NCBI RefSeq assembly: GCF_000835495.1
Contig: NW_015622545.1
Location: forward strand, 1,752,777 to 1,816,776
Direction of reading: 5' to 3'
Length of the DNA stretch: 64,000 nt
Source: Cladophialophora immunda
Lineage: Eukaryota; Ascomycota; Eurotiomycetes; Chaetothyriales; Herpotrichiellaceae
The translations under genes were made by a program, and so were the position numbers. The notes under the pieces were generated by a model that saw only the letters and a program-made list of their open reading frames with translations, did not search any database and had not been told where the DNA came from. Below, one piece after another: positions 33,587-45,575 of the stretch. Within the stretch, counting starts at the first letter, position 1. Every line of letters begins with the position of its first letter.

Positions 33587-34104
33587 GAGAAAGCCCCTTG
33601 AAGCGGTGGAGTATTCGAACGTCAGACTTCAGATTCAGATTGGGCTTGGGTGTGCTGCTGCATTAAATCGATAGCTGCAATTTGTACCTAGCGCCAACCT
33701 TCTTCACCCGGGGCTGTTCCCCTATCACTGTCATGCCCCAAGTTGGGGGCCCAGCCCGCCTCCCAGGTACCTCGGAAACCCCAGAAATTTGACGGTTCTC
33801 ACCAATTGGAACCTTGCATAATGTCGGGATCGTTTCCCTTTACAAAGCCATCAGTAGCGAAATGGCGGGAACGTTGCCGACAAGCCTGGAACGGAATGGG
33901 CCAGTTTTGGAGTTGAGCGTTTGACTGTCTCCTGACTTTCGCAACTGGGCATTTGGCCTGGCGGTTGGTAATATCTGGAATAATAAGGGGGCTTATAATA
34001 AATGTCTAATTTTCACGACCAATATTGAATAGTCCCCCTTGATCCTGCCAAATCTCTAAAACCCGTCCATCCCAGCCACGCCGTGGACGACGACTATTGC
34101 CACA
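33587..34104. other. Upstream region of the BVMO-like gene 2
   Basis: 518 bp between the pseudogene start and the flavoprotein ATG. No repeats or shared motifs seen. Confidence 0.45.
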
Positions 34105-36093
34105 ATGGGCTCGATTGACCGCTACAAGTTCGCGCAGGAACCGATCCACCAGCCTCAAAGGAAACGGCTGATTTGTATTGGCGCCGGGCTTGCCGGCATC
34201 GGTGCGGCGTATCAGTACCAGCAACAGCTCGAGAACGTCGACTTCGTGATCTACGAGAAGAACCACGACGTTGGAGGAACCTGGCTGGAAAACAGATATC
34301 CCGGCTGCGCCTGCGACATTCCAGCCCATGGCTATACTTATTCTTGGGAGGGAAATCCGAATTGGTCGAGGTTGTAAGTGCCATTCAAAACCCCTTTAGT
34401 ATTGCTAGGACTAAGGCGCGTTGATTTGACAGCTATGTGTCTGCGGAAGAGATCTTTGACTATTTCAAAGGATGCGCGGTCAAGTGGAACTGTATGCAGT
34501 ACATCAAACTGTCTCACAGGGTGATCGAGGCACGGTGGTCCGAGCCGAACAACCAATGGTTCCTCAAGATCGAGAATTCAGCCGACGGGACAATCTTTGA
34601 AGACCAATGTGATGTCTTATTGAGTGCTACGGGCATCTTGAAGTAAGTTCAGAGCATCTAAAGTGACAGAAAGTGCCTGATTCTGACAACCCTAGCAAGT
34701 GGAAGTGGCCGGACATCCCAGGGCTCTCTAGCTTCAAAGGTAAACTGTTACATTCGGCCCGCTGGGACCAGGAATACAACTTTGAAGGGAAAACGGTTGC
34801 GGTCGTTGGAGCCGGTTCCTCGGCTATACAGATCGTCCCCAGTTTGCAGCCAGGTACGACGAATTGGGTTGGCCCTTCTTTCCGGATGTGGTGGTGCTGA
34901 CCATACGTCGAAGTGGTGAAGAAACTGGTCAACTTCATCCGTTCCCCGACGTGGATCACTCCAGAATTCAGCCAAAGTCTTGCCAAAGACGGCCGCGACA
35001 CCAGGTTCACTCCGGAGGAGATTGAACGGTTCAACAAGGACAAAAGTCACTTCCTCCAGTATCGGAAACTGGTCCAAAACACGGGAAGCTCGAGTTTCTC
35101 GTTATACTATAAAGGCTCGGACCTTCAAGAACAGTCAATGACCAAATTCGCCAATCTAATGAGGGAAAGACTAGATTACAATGAAGAACTGTGCGAAAAA
35201 TTGATCCCTAAGTTCGCTGTGGGATGTCGGAGGTGAGGAGTTGGGTCTGTTGTTGCTACTTCGAGGAAGTCAAGTTAATCAAGTATAGGTTCACTCCTGG
35301 AAACGGGTACCTCGAATCACTGATCAAACCGAACGTTCAGGTCGTCCTTACAGGGATCGAAGAAATCACGACAAACGGCATTCGCGCTGCAGACCGTACA
35401 GAACATGCTGTCGATGCCATCGTCTGTGCGACCGGATTTGACTGTTCACACCGACCAGCATTCCCCGTGGTCGGCCGCAACGGACTCGATCTGGCCGAGT
35501 ACTGGAAGGAGCAGCCCCGACACTACATGTCGGTTGCGGCTCCTGGCTTCCCGAACTACTTCAGTAAGCAGGAGTCTCTTGCGATCGACTTTCTCGGTGC
35601 TGACAAACGGATTCATAGTCCTCGGTGGACCGAATAGCCCCATCGCCAACGGCTCGCTCATCTCCGGACTCGAAACGGAGATCAGTTATGCCTTTGCGTG
35701 CCTCCGCAAAATGCAGACGGAAAACATTGCCTCGATGGACGTCAAGGAAGAGGCCGTTGATGACTTTTTGGAGCACCGAGATTCGTTGATGGACGCCATG
35801 GTGTGGAGCGGCGGATGCAGGAGCTGGTATATCCCCTCTTTTGAGATCTCGAGCGGCGAGCGAGAAGCTTACAGTTCTCAAGGTACAAGAACGGCACGGT
35901 CAACGGGCCTGTAATTGGTCCCTGGATAGGGTCGACGTGGCACTTCAACGAAGCCCTCCAGACGCCGCGCTTCGAGGACTACAACATGGTTTACTCGGCA
36001 CGGAACCGCTTTGCCTACCTGGGCAACGGAAGAACCATCGGCGAACTCACCGGAGCCGATATGACAGCATATATGAGGGAACCGGGGGCGTGA
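34105..36093 (+). CDS. Baeyer-Villiger-type flavin monooxygenase 2
   Basis: Seven exons (34105-34373, 34433-34642, 34696-34853, 34914-35232, 35289-35563, 35619-35826, 35883-36093) give 549 aa. FAD motif IGAGLAGIGAA, YEKNHDVGGTWLENRYPGCACD, the BVMO fingerprint FKGKLLHSARWD, NADPH motif VGAGSSAIQ, IVCATGFDCS and the C-terminal SWYKNGTVNGPV..PGS-like block match the fungal sterigmatocystin-type BVMO group. It is clearly a different subfamily from BVMO 1, which has a longer N-terminal extension and no introns. It should oxygenate a ketone to an ester or lactone. Surrounding CoA-pathway genes suggest its product is hydrolysed and activated for beta-oxidation. Several acceptors are AAG, but all phases close. 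Confidence 0.92.
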
Positions 36094-36780
36094 GCACCAG
36101 TGCGGGTGTTCTCTGTGTCTGAGAATGTGGGAATTCGACGTCGATAGCGATCTAGATCTCTCAGAATTCGAAGGTCAAAATGCTGCTTCATGCGATGATC
36201 CAGTTTCTCACTGCTGATGACTACTAGTTGCACGCTATGCCAAGTACATTCACTGACTGAGGGGACTCTTGGAGGCTCGCATTGATGATGTCTACGTATA
36301 TCAAGTTTGAAGGAATTGTGACATTCATATACACATTTACGGAGACTGGATTCTCTGGAATGTTCAAGATATCTCTCCTGACCTGTCTCTTTAGACTCTT
36401 AAACTACGTCAATTCGACAGTTGAAGCTGCCGACGGTGGTTCCAGTCCAAGAAATATGGGCCGTGGGAGCTGGGCTGGGGCTCTACAAAGTTTGAACTTT
36501 GTATAGATAAGGCGATGGAGAGCGCCGGTACAGTAACAAAATGTATAAGCTGTCAGGGCAGTTACGCATCTGTTAACTATATAGAGGCGTTTGGAAAGCC
36601 TGGAGTCAGAAGTCTATCCAGCCACATCGGATAGCCAGATTCTGAAGCGGCAGACATCTCACACTGCTGAGAGGTCTACAGCCGCTTGCTCCTCTTCATC
36701 ACCACTCTCGAATCCCGAGCAACGATGGTGAAGACACAGCAAATGAGCCCTCAGACAACCGAGTGGTGGCGCGGATAAGC
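36094..36780. other. Convergent 3' region, no gene recognised
   Basis: Between the 3' ends of BVMO-like 2 and the MFS gene. Open frames are short and featureless. Confidence 0.5.
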
Positions 36781-38626
36781 CTACTCCTCGGATTTTGGTA
36801 TATCCTCCCTCACCTGCACTGGAACGGAGTGGTGCACCAAGCCCGACTGCGGGGCGCCCAGTCGTTTTCTGATCGCTCCTCCTCTAAGCATCAGCAAAAT
36901 AACAGGCAGGAAGAGCACCACGGCCAAAATGGCGTATATCCCGTACGCCCAACCATATCCTACCTTCCCAGTATAGTGCGGCAGGTAGAAGGACACGTAG
37001 AAGGAGAAAATCTGGCGGCAGAAGTTCAGCACCAGGGCAACTTCGCCAGCCACATGTTCGTAGCAGTCCACGGCGTAGGTGAATCTATTCGGGGTCGTTA
37101 GTGAAGCGATACGAGGGGGGCGATCCATACTACGGACGTGACAGTGGACACGATCTGTATCGCAAAGGAGTAGATTGCGATGGCAATACAAGGCGCGATC
37201 CAATGCACCTCGTACTGAAGAGTGAGGCCGAACATCATCAACCCCAACTTGCTTCTCGTTAGCTCCAGCACCCACCGACACAGCAAACAGTTGTATCTCT
37301 TACAGGCACAAGTATCGCCCCTAGCCAGTAGGCTTGAAGGCGTTGTTCCGGATGTCGCACGCCGCCATTCTTGCGCGCCAGAAACCGGACAACCCAGTCG
37401 GAAAACGGGCCTGCGAGCGGCTCCCCCAGAATTGTGCCGATGGCTAGTGGTATTGCCACCAGCCCTTGAGCAACAGCATGGAAACCATAGAGCTCCGCAA
37501 AGGCCTAGTAGATAGCCGTGTCAATAAGTACTGATGATAAGCGCAGCGAGCACACTTACTATGGGAATCATCCCCAGTGCTCCAAATACGCAAAAGCCAT
37601 AGATGTTTCCGTAGTAGAACCCGGGAAGGATAACGGAAGGGTAGAAGAACATCGTACAGGGGTGCCAGAAACTTCGGAAGGTCAGTCGCCTCATCGGGAA
37701 CCGCTTCCATTTTAGCCGTTGGACATAGGTCTTCTTTGGTGGTACGTCAACCAGCTGGTGATGGCGGTCGTAAAGCGTCTCCGGAAGCGCGACCAGGCAC
37801 AAGACCAACAAGCCACACCAGATGAAGAAGGTGAGCCACTGCATCCATCTCCAGCCAGCGTAGGTCGTCACGAAACCGTCCAGGAGCGTGGAGATATAGG
37901 GCGATAGGCCGATGGAGATTGTCCATATACCCATTTTCTGACCGCGTTCTTTCAGGCAGAAAATCAGCGGCCAAATAAAAAACTTTTCAATCTCACCATA
38001 ACGTACCGTGGACGAAGAAGAGATCTTTGACGGTTAAAGCTCCAACACTCATAGATGCAGAGCACCCTAAGCCGTTGACCACCTATATTATTAGGGCCGT
38101 ACAGTGTAAATTAGGATAAGGGAGGTCTCACCCGAGCACCACAGTACGCACCAAGGCTGTTTGCGAGAGAACACCCTAGGCAGCCTAGAGTGGCGACGAC
38201 GGCGCCGGCAAGGTAAATCGGGCTCCGTCCGTAATGGTTTGAGAGAGGCACCCAGAGTACTCCTCCGACGCCGAGCATAATAGCCTGCGCGCCGACAGAG
38301 TCCAGCATATCAGGAATCTCGACGTGATAAGCTGGGGCTTGCTCCAGAAACCCGGCGGCTGGGGAAGCCGAGTCAAAGGGCCCTTGGAACGCCATGGCTG
38401 CAACCATGAACAGGACCAGGTGCTTCTCCGTCCAGGACCAGTTCAAGGGATCATTGGGGTCGGTGGAGGGCCTAGGGAGGACGTCGCGGTAGTCCGTGCC
38501 GTCCATTTCAATACTCTCCTCGCTCGGGATTCGCTTCAAATGGGTGATGGATTTCACTGCTGCCCCGAGAGGCGCCTCGAAATGTGCCGCGCTGGGCTCG
38601 GGATTGGCTGCTATATTGTCAGACAT
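36781..38626 (-). CDS. MFS transporter, drug:H+ antiporter 1 (polyamine/multidrug) type
   Basis: Six exons (38626-38132, 38082-38007, 37948-37560, 37504-37304, 37247-37138, 37084-36781) give 524 aa with 12 helices. The N-terminus has DPNDPLNWSWTEKH, typical of the fungal Tpo/Flr DHA1 group. Further motifs are WVPLSNHYGRSPIYL (MFS motif A region), FFVHGERGQKMG, and LVPLGLMMFG before the late helices. The last donor (GTCCGT) is unusual and chosen for phase. Expected role: efflux of hydrophobic compounds or polyamines, which could protect against a toxic ketone or aromatic substrate. It is divergent from a Zn2Cys6 activator. Confidence 0.88.
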
Positions 38627-39622
38627 GGTGGTATGAGAACGATGTAACATGATAAACGACGACCGGAACAGCCAGGTCTCAACATATATACGCGAGTCCA
38701 CAAGCCTTTTCCCTTCCCAGCCAATGCATTATGGGATGGGATCTGGCATCGCTTCCGATAAAGTTGGAAATCCTGGGGATTGTATTCGTCTCTGGGGAAC
38801 GCTGCCGGTAACTCACCCTACTGGAGCATATATGCTCCGGTACCTCGTACGCCCCCGCAGGCTCCATCTCTCTCCGCGCCTCGCGAAAGGGGCCACAAGA
38901 GGCACAGGTCCGTCGGGCGCCCATTCACAGCTGAGAAAACAATGACAAGTATACAGGCATCAGACGGACTTTCTGATCAGAATGACCAAGGTGGTACTGG
39001 TGGAGTAGGGCGTAAGAGGTATGTAGAAGGTAAGGTTCGTAGGTGTGAATTGTAGTTGCCCGGTCTAACCACGCCTCTTGTGGTGAGCCGAGGCCGTCAA
39101 TGTGCCGATGCTCTCTCCCGCCTGCACGAATCATCCCGGCAGCACAGCCGCAGTTGACCACCAGTTGACTACTGGTTGACCACCACAGTCCATTGGTCCC
39201 TGTCTGTACAATCTCGGGCTCGCTGTTCTGGAATCAGGAGGTCACTGGCGTGCGGCTCTTTGATGTGTGAGAAGGCTGACTTGGCGCATCTTAGGTCGCC
39301 GTCCCCGCAGAAAGACGGCCTGTGCATGCCCACGCCCGACACCAACGTCCAACTACCTACTGCACCCCGCGCATCCTTCAATCGCACCATCGTCCCCGCT
39401 GACGGGTTGCCAATTGTTTGGCCAAACCCCTTTCCCAACCTTGTACGAGATACAAGACGCTCCTATCCGGCTGTCGGCAGCGTCACAGCCTACTAGTCAA
39501 CATCCCCAAGCCGCCGGCAAGGGCCCTTATTGTCCCCCCCTTTTCGTCAACGCGCAGGGGCACTAGAAAAGCAGCCAGGATTTCTCCCTCCATTTGGATT
39601 GTACGCCACCCCACTGTCAAAC
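38627..39622. promoter_or_regulatory. Divergent MFS / Zn2Cys6 activator promoter
   Basis: 996 bp. Holds a perfect 16-bp palindrome GGAGCATATATGCTCC (38823-38838), and three 11-bp direct repeats CAGTTGACCAC/CAGTTGACTAC/TGGTTGACCAC (39151-39183). Either could be an operator. No gene recognised. Confidence 0.55.
39151..39183. repeat. 11-bp tandem repeat, three copies with GTTGAC core
   Basis: Copies at 39151-39161, 39162-39172 and 39173-39183, each containing GTTGAC at the same offset, about 440 bp upstream of the Zn2Cys6 start. Confidence 0.85.
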
Positions 39623-42195
39623 ATGAGTGCCAAAGAAGATGTCGCTATCAACTGCAATTCGAAACCTCCACCGGCGGGAAAGGAACAACGGAAAAGAAGG
39701 AGGATTCTGCTGGCCTGTAGGACCTGTCGGGCCCGAAAACAGCGTTGTGACGGATCCCAACCCACATGTCAGCATTGTGCCGTCCAAAATCTGGATTGTC
39801 ACTATGAATCGGCCAGCCAAAAGGCCGACGTGACCCGGCTGTGAGTGTCTCCTTGGACTCATACAGAGCCTCGGGCGGCTGATGTCCTATCCAGCTACGT
39901 GCACAATCTCCTGAAGCGCATCGACCATCTCGAGGAGGAGCTCTCTGGTGCGAGACCGGCAAAACGTCGCGGCGACGTCGCAAGTCTCGGTGAGCAATGG
40001 AGAGTCTTCTACTGTTCTGTCTTGACATATCTTTAATGAGGCCTAGCTTCTGAAGAGCCCGACTCCACCTTGCCGACATCAAAACTACATGGCACCAGAC
40101 CAGCACAACACGGACAATCACCACAACACACCCCACTCCTTGGGTTGAGGCAGCCTCATGACGCCGTGGCTAGAGGCACTCTCACTGAGTTAGAACTCGA
40201 GCAGGCTGTGCCCAAGCCAGCGTATCCTACCCCAGAAACTGTAGAACCACCGACACAGGGCTACTTGGGTGCTGCAAATACCTTGACTTTCTGTCAGGCC
40301 GTTCTCGAACAGGATGACCTCCTTGAGCAACATCAGGACTTGAGCTCCTCGCCCACCCCGAGACGACCAGCAACCGCTTCGCAGAGCACGCCGAGAATTC
40401 ACTCCATCTCTTTAGGCGACCTTGCCGATTCCTGGCCGCAACGGTATCTGGGAGATCACCTGGTCGACTGTTATATGGAGCTTTGTTACCCACAATACCC
40501 TTTTATGCACGGTCCGACCTTCAAACGACGCTATGAATCCATGTGGACCTCGAGAGAACGCCAGACTGACGCGTGGATCGCAACGGTGAACACCATCTTT
40601 GCACTGGGTTGTCAGTTCTCGCCCAACATATCGCCAGAATTGGGAGAGGAGTTCTTCAAAAAGGCGACATCCCTCATCAAATTCGAAATCCTCGGCGTGT
40701 GTACTTTGGAGTCGCTGCAAGCTTTGGTCCTGATGAGTCTCTACCTGCAGAGTTCTGCCAACCTGAACCATTCTTGGAACGTCATCGGACTGGCTATTCG
40801 GCAAGCTCAGAGCCTCGGACTGCATCTGCAGAAAACATATCAACGCTCGCGGACGCCGCTGGTACGAGAGGTCCAAAAGCGCATATGGACGGCGTGTTAC
40901 GTGCTGGACAGTGTCTCAGCTATGATGCTCGGCCGGCCACCCATGATTTCACCCGACGCATTTGCCCTGATAGAAGGCATCACATTACTGGATGACGACC
41001 AGATTCCCAATGGAAGAGCATTGCCGCCTTCGTCACCAACGTCTCCGACCGCCGGTGCGGAGGCCGCTGAACGACTCGATAACACTGGTGAGGAACCGCG
41101 CGTGATGGCCTTCTTCGCCGCGACGATTCGTCAGTGTGGCTTCATGCGCGAAGTGGTCAAGGTGTATGACTTGCGGACGGAGCATTCCCGGGTCCTGGAT
41201 ATCGACGACCGATTTTGCCAATGGATGGCCAACTTCCCGCCCCATCTGCATCCTTCAAACACGTCTGACACGGACAAAAGATTTTGGCAACAAAGGGTTG
41301 TTTTGACGTCTCGGTAAGCACCCGTGGTTGTCTGCGCCGGTTGACTCCATGACATCTTTCTAATAATGTAGTTTCCTCAATTTGCGTATCCTCTTCCATC
41401 GTCCCTGCGTTATGCAGATCTCTTCTGTTGGGAAGACAGTCACACCATTCGAGCCCATTCGCGGAGCAGCCAACGAAAAGCTAGCCACCTTGCGAGCCGA
41501 AGTATGCATCAATGCAGCAATCGAACAAATCCAGCACATTTCACGCTCTTACAAGCGAGGTCTTCAGAGCGCCTGGTGGTATGATCTGAACTGTACGTTC
41601 TGCCACCTTCCACCCTTTTGGTTGCATGACGCCTTATTGAGAACAACTCTTCCCGCTTCAACACTGACCGGAATCCATAGATATATTTTCTGCCACTTCT
41701 ATCCTCCTTGCTACACAGATCGCGCAACAGCACTGCAACAGGTCTTACTCTCATTATGTCAAGCTGGCTGAGGACGTTATCCGTGGGATGCAACAGACCG
41801 GCAAAAGCATGGCAGGACGATACCTTGAAATGTTGGAGCAGTTGCAGCGGCATCTGGCATATAAGACTTCGCCAGCTGTGCTCCAGAGGGGTGCACATTC
41901 TCAGCCCTCTCGCACCGCCTCCCCTAGCCGTCGCAATCCGCTGCATGGAAGCCGCGGCGTGACCGAGAACGGCAACTCAGGCTGTGATCCCATCCGGGAC
42001 CTGGTGGACGAGGACCTCGAAGGCAATCTGGCCATCTGTGATCCGGATCTCCCTGAGCCGATACGCGATGAGGATGTGAGTTCGCTGTTCGCATCTTCAT
42101 CCTTTCCGTGGAACATTGACCTGGATTCGTTTTTGTTGGACGACAACACTCTGGATAACATTCTGGATCCGACCGATTTCGATGCCATTGTCTGA
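39623..42195 (+). CDS. Zn(II)2Cys6 activator with fungal MHR domain
   Basis: Five exons (39623-39840, 39895-39989, 40047-41313, 41372-41592, 41681-42195) give 771 aa. The zinc cluster CRTCRARKQRCDGSQPTCQHC...C starts near residue 33. A short coiled linker YVHNLLKRIDHLEEEL follows across intron 1. The middle-homology region (YPQYPFMHGPTFKRRY, LQALVLMSLYLQSSANLNHSW, RRIW-like RIWTACYVLD, LGRPPMI) identifies the fungal_trans family. The C-terminus is rich in Asp/Glu (DLVDEDLEGNL, DLDSFLLDDNTLDNILDPTDFD), a likely acidic activation domain. It sits centrally in module B, divergent from the MFS pump, and is the best candidate for its pathway regulator. Confidence 0.92.
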
Positions 42196-42554
42196 GAACA
42201 TATCATTTGGCGCGATCAGCTCCGGATTCTTGGTCCTTGTAGCTGTAGAGATGCTTGACCTGGAGCCTTTTCTCCTGCTGGTTTTGTGGACGGTAGCCAA
42301 GGCGTTGGACAACGGCCGGTGTGCCCACCTGCAAATCGGATTCAGCACTGATGCCATGGCTGTAAGTTCAAGTTGCGGGATCGATGCCGACCACCAGGCT
42401 AAGCCGCCGATTTTGGTAGGCTTGGAAAGGCTTGATCCGGTAAACGACCTCTCTTGCCCCATGTTCGTTTGGAAACTGCAATCATCCTCATACCATTCCG
42501 CTTCTCTTCCAACTCGCACGTCGTGCTCCAGCACTCTAATCAGACGGTTCGGCT
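42196..42554. other. Intergenic, activator 3' end to hotdog gene
   Basis: 359 bp, both flanking genes on the plus strand. No motif seen; presumably the promoter of the hotdog-fold gene. Confidence 0.4.
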
Positions 42555-43562
42555 ATGTTCTCGGAGGATGCGAACAGCTCAATGAGTACGCAAGCTGTCG
42601 CGGCGCGCCTCCAGGCGACACATCAGTCCAAAGTGTACAAACGGACTCAGCGTCTAGATGGAAACCAACTGAGCCTCCTCTTTTATACCCTTAACCGGCC
42701 GAATCTAGGTGACAATGTCAGGGACGGGACCGTACTGCCGCCGGGAGCTCATTTGATTTACTTCACCCCAAGAACCACGACGAACAGGCTGAACGAGGAC
42801 GGCACCGACTCAACTTTCACCGCCGAACCGCCCTTTCAACGGCGGATATGGGGCGGTGGTGAGATGGTGTGGGAGCGTGCCAACCCGCTCCTGGTCGGCG
42901 ACACAGTCCTTGAGACGACGCAGCTTGAGACCTGCGAGGTAAAACGGGATGCCCAAGGCGACGAAATGCTGCTCCTGACGGTTGCACGACGTCTGGAGAA
43001 TGGAAAGGGGTTGGCTGTGACTGACAGACGACACGTGCTGCTCAGGCAAAACGCGACCAGCAATTCAAGGACGACGGAAAAGGGGCCATCCCAATCGCAA
43101 AGGCATCCAGGTCCATCAACTGCCCAGGCCCTCCAACAGGGAGCAAATCCCAAAGCACTCAGCCGTACAGTCAGACTTGACGAGGTCACTGTATTTCGGT
43201 ACTCTGCACTCACCTTTAATTCCCACAGGATCCACTATTCGCTTCCCTGGGCCCGGGACGTCGAAAAGTACCCGCAGCTCCTTGCTCAGGGGCCGTTGGG
43301 CATCACTCTTCTCCTCGACCTCTGGGGAGACAGCCGTGCGACGCAACAGAGCGACTCCGATCTTGAAGACAGGCCCCAGATGCCGACCTCGGCCAGGAAG
43401 CTAACTTATCAATCAATGAAGCCGCTGTTTGTCAACGAAACGTGCAATCTCAACATGCTCGAGCGCGGCGCCGGGATGGCGTTGTTGTGGATCCAGAAGG
43501 AGGACGGCACGGTTGGAATGAAGGCCGAGATTGAATGCTTCCAACTGCAGGAGAAGTTGTAA
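42555..43562 (+). CDS. MaoC-like hotdog-fold (mesaconyl/3-hydroxyacyl-CoA) dehydratase
   Basis: Single exon, 335 aa from ATG 42555; a second in-frame ATG at 42582 is possible. Two hotdog-like halves are visible. The first has GTVLPPGAHLIYF and QRRIWGGGEMVWERANPL, as in the FAS1-like N-terminal dehydratase half. The second has the hydratase-2 signature FRYSALTFNSHRIHYSLPWA, with Asn/His in the catalytic region, followed by QGPLGITLLLDLW. This resembles mesaconyl-C4-CoA hydratase and mitochondrial 3-hydroxyacyl dehydratases. It would hydrate an unsaturated acyl-CoA or methyl-branched intermediate. The C-terminus QEKL is not a confident PTS1. Convergent with the enoyl-CoA hydratase. Confidence 0.82.
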   Translation: MFSEDANSSMSTQAVAARLQATHQSKVYKRTQRLDGNQLSLLFYTLNRPNLGDNVRDGTVLPPGAHLIYFTPRTTTNRLNEDGTDSTFTAEPPFQRRIWGGGEMVWERANPLLVGDTVLETTQLETCEVKRDAQGDEMLLLTVARRLENGKGLAVTDRRHVLLRQNATSNSRTTEKGPSQSQRHPGPSTAQALQQGANPKALSRTVRLDEVTVFRYSALTFNSHRIHYSLPWARDVEKYPQLLAQGPLGITLLLDLWGDSRATQQSDSDLEDRPQMPTSARKLTYQSMKPLFVNETCNLNMLERGAGMALLWIQKEDGTVGMKAEIECFQLQEKL

Positions 43563-43862
43563 TATGTCATAGTATTGCCATCGAGAGGTGTGTGCGAGCT
43601 GTATCCAGATCAATGTCACGGAATGAGTTTAACACAAGCGGAAGAATAATACATAATGGGCTTTGCGGATCTCCGAGGACCAATAGCAAATCGGGACTTC
43701 GCTTGGGAAACATAGGTCTTGGCTTTCGTGCCCAGCAATACCCCAGACGAGACCGCAGTCTACTTTTTTGGTGTGAACCGCTGCATTGTAGCGAGAACCG
43801 AAGTGCACATGCACAGATGACCCTAAACGCCTCCCAAGTTCCAACGCAGAAGCGTCGGCTCG

Positions 43863-45137
43863 TCACAGACGGGATGGTTTCCAGACCGGTTCCCTCTTCT
43901 CCTGAAACGCTGCGAGTCCTGTGCAGCGCGCGTGTCAGATTCTACTACCTCCCTCGGGCGGACTAGATAATCGCATGGCTTACCTTCCCGCATATTCTCC
44001 CCACTGAACAGTCTGTATCTGTACCTCTCCGCCGTCGCCGCCGTGGCGCGGTTGAGACTCCCCACCTCCCACCCCTCCCTGATGCCCGCGCGGGTCACGA
44101 CGACGCTGTCGGGGCTCAGCGCCGTGATCTCGCGCGCGACCGCGACCGCGCGCTCGACGAGCTGCTCCGCCGGCACCACGTCCTTGACCAGGCCCCACTG
44201 CTGGGCTTCCCGCACGGGCAGGATGCGCGCGGTCAAGCCCAGGTCCATGGCGCGCTGGAGCCCGAAGTTGCGGATGACGCGGGGAAGAGCGCCCGCAAGG
44301 GCGGCCAGGCCGCGTTTGCCCTCCAACAGACCGAAACTCGCGGATTCGGAGGCGATGACGATGTCGCTGTCCACAAAGGCTTTAGAGCTGGAGCTGGAAG
44401 GAAACGGTGCCACGGGGTAAAGAGGTAAAGAGGTAAAGGAGTGAGAACTTACGCGTTGAGGATGATTTCGAACCCGCCGCCTGATGTCGCGTTAATCAGC
44501 CTCTGGAAAAAAAAATATATGCATGTATAGGTGTAAGGGTGTTTAGAAAGAGAAGAGATGTCCAACCGAAAGCGTAGCCGTTACACGCCGCCAGGATGGG
44601 CTTCACGCCGACTCGGTTGGTCATGCCCGCGAACCCGCTGGGGGGGAACTGCTGCCTCGCTGCCTGCGCCGGCTCCATGTCCTGCGTCTTCAGTCGTTCT
44701 GTTCCCAGTCAGTCAGAAGCTGTAGGCCAGGGCAAAGCGGCGCCACCCGGGTGCCCTGCCTTTGAGATCCATGCCCGTGCAAAACGCCTTCGTCCCCGCG
44801 CCTGTGATGATGGCCACCCGTCTGCAATGCAACGAGACGCAAGTCAGAAGTCAGAAGTCAGAACTCATTCCAATGGTGGTGGTAGTCGTTATAGTGGTGC
44901 ATGGTACGTGCAATGTGTCTTATTAACTAGAAGAGAGAGCAAAACTGGAACTGACAAGCTGTCCTCGGCATCGTACCACTGCCAGAGCGCCTCCAGCTCG
45001 TACGACGCCTCCAAGGGTAACGAGTTGTGGCTCTTCGCCCGGTCGATGGTGACCAGCAGCGTGTACGGCGCGGGATATGATAGTGTCACGCTGTGCTGCG
45101 TCGGCGGCGGGCGCGAGAATGGAGGTGTAGTGCACAT
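43863..45137 (-). CDS. Enoyl-CoA hydratase/isomerase family protein with C-terminal SRL
   Basis: Six exons (45137-44956, 44821-44760, 44698-44567, 44480-44453, 44393-43984, 43918-43863) give 289 aa. Crotonase landmarks: LVTIDRAKSHNSL, VAIITGAGTKAFCTGMDLK (oxyanion hole), ACNGYAFGGGFEIILNA, then FGLLEGKRGL (acidic residues of the hydratase site), and GLVKDVVP. Its second intron begins GC rather than GT (G|GCAGGG at 44759), needed to join DLK to ERLKTQD in frame. The acceptor of exon 5 can be at 44394 or 6 nt later. The final SRL is a PTS1 peroxisomal signal. It should hydrate a 2-enoyl-CoA in module B. Confidence 0.88.
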
Positions 45138-45575
45138 TTCTGGGCCTGGCCACCAAAGCAAGTCCCCGCTTCTTCCGAATTACTCAAGGTGCGTGTGTGT
45201 GTATATTTGTGTACATGAAACGATTATTGCCGTGATTTGAACAGAGGAAAATAAGCTGTTTAAACCAGTCTATACGAGGTGGCTTCATTGCTTCATTACT
45301 TTAACAAGTTAGCCCCGATAGAGTGGAGCTGGTCGCTTGCGTTGCCGCCTCGTCGTAGCGAAGATGTCCAAGGTTCACAGGCCACTCGGCAACGATGCCG
45401 AGCCGATCACAGGAAATTGCTGGGAAAACGTGGTTTCCAGCAGACCATGGTTTAGAGACAGACACCTAGCGAGAAACAAGGTATGAACCGGCAGATCCAA
45501 TCTCTCAGCTAGGAAGGGGTTTACCAGGTCTGGGTGCTTTTGCCTATCTATCTCTCCAGGGAGCCACTTATCCAC
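45138..45575. other. Intergenic, enoyl-CoA hydratase 5' region
   Basis: 438 bp between tandem minus-strand genes. Includes a short GT-rich run near 45191-45203. No regulatory motif recognised. Confidence 0.45.
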
